NCBI GenBank assembly: GCA_050293885.1
Contig: JBNKNO010000009.1
Coordinates: 1 to 64,000 of the forward strand
DNA: 64,000 nt
Reading direction: 5' to 3'
Origin: Nitrogeniibacter sp050293885
GTDB taxonomy: Bacteria > Pseudomonadota > Gammaproteobacteria > Burkholderiales > Rhodocyclaceae
The notes under the pieces are model-generated. The model was not told the origin of the DNA. It did not search any database and saw only the letters and a program-made list of their open reading frames with translations. Made by a program: the position numbers and the translations under genes. Each line of letters begins with the position of its first letter. The stretch's first letter is position 1. Below are positions 61,833 to 64,000 of the stretch, piece after piece.

Positions 61833-62814
61833 GATTCTTCTCGTCCTTGCGCTGGCGCGCCTGTTCGCGTTCCTGGCGCCGGGTATTCTGTTCGTAGGCG
61901 TCCACGATGCGCGCCACCAAGGGGTGGCGCACCACGTCTTCACGCAGAAACTCGGTAAAGGCAATGCCGCGTACGTTGGCCAGCACCTCGACCGCCTCAC
62001 GCAGGCCGCTGCGCTGGCCGCGAGGCAGGTCCACCTGGGTCAGATCGCCCGTCACCACGGCCTTGGCACCGATGCCGATGCGGGTGAGGAACATCTTCAT
62101 CTGCTCCGGCGTGGTGTTCTGCGCTTCGTCCAGGATGATAAATGAATGATTCAGCGTGCGCCCGCGCATGAAGGCCAGCGGCGCAATCTCGATGGCGCCA
62201 CGCTCGAACAGCTTGCCGACGCGCTCGAAACCGAGCAGATCGTAAAGCGCGTCGTACAGCGGTCGCAGATAGGGATCGACCTTCTGGTTCAGATCGCCCG
62301 GCAGAAAACCGAGCCGCTCGCCGGCTTCGACCGCCGGCCGCGTCAGGATGATGCGCTCGACGTGCTCGCGCTCGAGCGCATCGACCGCACTGGCCACCGC
62401 CAGATACGTTTTGCCCGTGCCCGCCGGACCGACGCCGAAGGTGATGTCGAAATCCTGAATCTGACGCAGATACTGCACCTGCCGCGGCGTGCGCCCGTGC
62501 AGATCGCTCTTGCGCGTGAGCAGCGCCGGGGCGCTCTGGCTGGCCTGGTTCAAATTCGCCAACTCGACCAGCCCGAGCTGGATGTCATCGACCGTGAGAT
62601 GCTCGATTGCCTGCTCGTAAAAGTAGCGCAGCGCCTTGTGCGCCAACACCGACTGGCCCGGATGGCCGCGCAGCGCGAAATGCTCGCCACGGCGGGCGAT
62701 CGACACGTCGTAGGCGGTCTCGATCTGGCGCAGGTTTTCGTCCAGCGCGCCACACAGATTGGACAGGCGTTCGTTGTCGAGCGGTTCGAGGACAACGTCC
62801 AGAGTCTTTGGCAA
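61819..62814 (-). CDS. PhoH-like ATPase (YbeZ/PhoL)
   Basis: This 331-residue PhoH-family ATPase or RNA helicase partner of YbeY has Walker A GPAGTGKTY at about 129-137 and Walker B SFIILDEAQNTTPEQM. KMFLTRIGIGAKAVVTGDLT follows. The only possible start is TTG 62814 (LPKTLDVVLEPLDNERLSN), one base after the miaB stop; an in-frame stop lies just upstream. The C terminus is very basic and charged (RRQEREQARQRKDEKN). Confidence 0.95.
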   Translation of the reverse strand: MPKTLDVVLEPLDNERLSNLCGALDENLRQIETAYDVSIARRGEHFALRGHPGQSVLAHKALRYFYEQAIEHLTVDDIQLGLVELANLNQASQSAPALLTRKSDLHGRTPRQVQYLRQIQDFDITFGVGPAGTGKTYLAVASAVDALEREHVERIILTRPAVEAGERLGFLPGDLNQKVDPYLRPLYDALYDLLGFERVGKLFERGAIEIAPLAFMRGRTLNHSFIILDEAQNTTPEQMKMFLTRIGIGAKAVVTGDLTQVDLPRGQRSGLREAVEVLANVRGIAFTEFLREDVVRHPLVARIVDAYEQNTRRQEREQARQRKDEKNHEQD

Positions 62815-62815
62815 C

Positions 62816-64000
62816 TTACGATTCCCGCGTCACCATCTCGCCGCGCAAACTGTGCGGCAAGGCGGAGGTGATGGTCACATCGACAAACTGGCCGATCAGT
62901 CGCTCGCCGCCGGCGAAATTCACGACCCGGTTGTTTTCCGTCCGGCCAGCCAGTTCGGTGGCGTCCTTCTTCGCATGCCCCTCGACCAGAATGCGCTGCA
63001 CGCTGCCGACCATGGCCTGGCTGATTACCTGCACCTGCTCGTCGATGCGCTTTTGCAGGCGCGACAACCACTTGAGCTTGTCGGTGTGCGGCACCGTGTC
63101 TTCCATGTCGGCAGCCGGCGTCCCGGGGCGCGCGCTGTACACAAAGCTGAACGAAGCATCGAAACCGACCTCGTCGATGAGCTTCATGGTCTTTTCGAAA
63201 TCGGCCTCGGTCTCGCCGGGGAAGCCGACGATGAAGTCGGACGACAGCGACAGATCCGGTCGGGCGGCGCGCAACTTGCGCACCAGCGACTTGTATTCCA
63301 GCGCCGTGTAGCCACGCTTCATGGCCGCCAGCACGCGGTCCGAACCCGACTGCACCGGCAGGTGAAGATGCGACACCAGCGTCGGGATCTTCTCGTAGGC
63401 TTCGATGATGCGCGGCGTCATCTCGCGCGGATGCGAGGTGGTGTAGCGCAAGCGCTCGATGCCCGGCACCTCGGCCACGCATTCGAGCAAAAAGGCGAAA
63501 TCGCCGGTCTCTTCACCGTGCTTGGTGATCGCACCGCGCCAGGCATTGACGTTCTGCCCCAGCAGGGTGATCTCCTTCACGCCCTGCGCCGCCAGCGTCG
63601 CCACCTCGGTGAGCACATCGTCGAGCGGGCGCGACACTTCCTCGCCGCGGGTGTAGGGCACCACGCAGAAAGTGCAGTACTTGGAGCAGCCTTCCATGAT
63701 CGACACGAACGCGCTCGCGCCCTCGACACGGGCCGGCGGCATGGCATCGAACTTTTCGATTTCGGGGAAAGAGATATCGACCTGAGAACGGCCCGACTGG
63801 CGGCGCTCGGCGATGAGCTGCGGCAGTCGATGCAGGGTTTGCGGACCGAACACCAGATCCACATAGGGCGCACGCTGCACGATGGCATCGCCTTCCTGAC
63901 TGGCGACACAGCCGCCGACGCCGATGATCAGATCCGGATTGCTCTGCTTCAGATGCTTGACGCGGCCCAGATCGTGAAACACCTTCTCCTGCGCCTTTTC
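62816..64000 (-). CDS. miaB: tRNA-2-methylthio-N6-dimethylallyladenosine synthase MiaB (5' end cut by window edge)
   Basis: This radical-SAM methylthiotransferase acts on A37 of tRNAs, and about 394 residues are visible. The radical-SAM cluster is in EGCSKYCTFC, and LGQNVNAW and SSDFIVGFPGETE follow. A TRAM domain closes the protein (RILVEGHAKKDATELAGRTE). The last Cys of the N-terminal cluster is visible in GVGGCVASQEG. The start lies beyond 64000, since the frame is open to the edge. It heads the miaB-phoH-ybeY-corC-lnt operon. Confidence 0.97.
   Translation of the reverse strand, partial: EKAQEKVFHDLGRVKHLKQSNPDLIIGVGGCVASQEGDAIVQRAPYVDLVFGPQTLHRLPQLIAERRQSGRSQVDISFPEIEKFDAMPPARVEGASAFVSIMEGCSKYCTFCVVPYTRGEEVSRPLDDVLTEVATLAAQGVKEITLLGQNVNAWRGAITKHGEETGDFAFLLECVAEVPGIERLRYTTSHPREMTPRIIEAYEKIPTLVSHLHLPVQSGSDRVLAAMKRGYTALEYKSLVRKLRAARPDLSLSSDFIVGFPGETEADFEKTMKLIDEVGFDASFSFVYSARPGTPAADMEDTVPHTDKLKWLSRLQKRIDEQVQVISQAMVGSVQRILVEGHAKKDATELAGRTENNRVVNFAGGERLIGQFVDVTITSALPHSLRGEMVTRES

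Overview
The window is 64 kb of GC-rich chromosomal DNA, almost fully coding. It fits a betaproteobacterium, most likely of the Rhodocyclales (Azoarcus/Thauera/Zoogloea relatives). The reasons are the order mla-bolA-murA-his-hinT-tatABC, the miaB-phoH-ybeY-corC-lnt-glyQS-gmhB-plsC block, a short-form HisG, and a TIGR01841-type phasin. This placement rests on gene order and protein families recognised by eye; no search was run. No rRNA, tRNA or CRISPR array was seen.

Layout. 1-4616 (minus strand) is a signalling and secretion module: a PP2C-type phosphatase (frameshifted), an FHA protein, a class II cyclic-nucleotide-phosphodiesterase-like metallo-hydrolase, and a GAF-domain GspE/PilB-type ATPase that runs off the left edge. 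4898-6964 is sucCD, with sucD frameshifted by one base. 7564-11879 holds a FimV-like protein, a Nif3-like protein and a DegS/DegP-type protease. 11886-20585 is the tat-hinT-his block. In it hisC alone is inverted, and it converges on hisD at a 21-bp perfect inverted-repeat terminator. 20629-27684 carries murA, a BolA-family gene, an ABC-2 exporter pair and the complete Mla lipid-transport set including mlaA.

27820-45390 is the most unusual part: an MSHA-like type IV pilus locus with its own regulators. It opens with a sigma-54-dependent response regulator. Then come an ExeA/MshM-type ATPase, secretin MshL, MshN, MshE, MshG, MshI/J/K-like proteins, two prepilin-like proteins, a membrane class III adenylate cyclase and a membrane histidine kinase. 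It ends with a divergently transcribed pilin. That pilin has a textbook GG-N10-GC sigma-54 promoter, and tandem TCGACA/TGTCGA palindromes lie about 90-110 bp upstream of it. Between mshE and mshG sits a 512-bp, lower-GC element with 10-bp perfect terminal inverted repeats and a 5-bp direct repeat (CTGAG) on each side. It carries one small unknown membrane protein and looks like an undescribed non-autonomous mobile element.

45387-52827 contains a Kef-type antiporter, kdsD-lptC-lptA (without the usual kdsC and lptB), an enoyl-CoA hydratase, a phasin with a consensus promoter and palindromes, plsC and gmhB. 52856-64000 is glyQS, a P-type ATPase inserted between lnt and glyQ, then lnt, corC, a ybeY with a roughly 90-residue N-terminal extension, phoH-like and miaB (cut by the right edge).

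Two genes (sucD and the PP2C gene) each carry one extra base in a short A run of the plus strand. Because sucD is a core TCA-cycle gene, assembly error is at least as likely as real decay.
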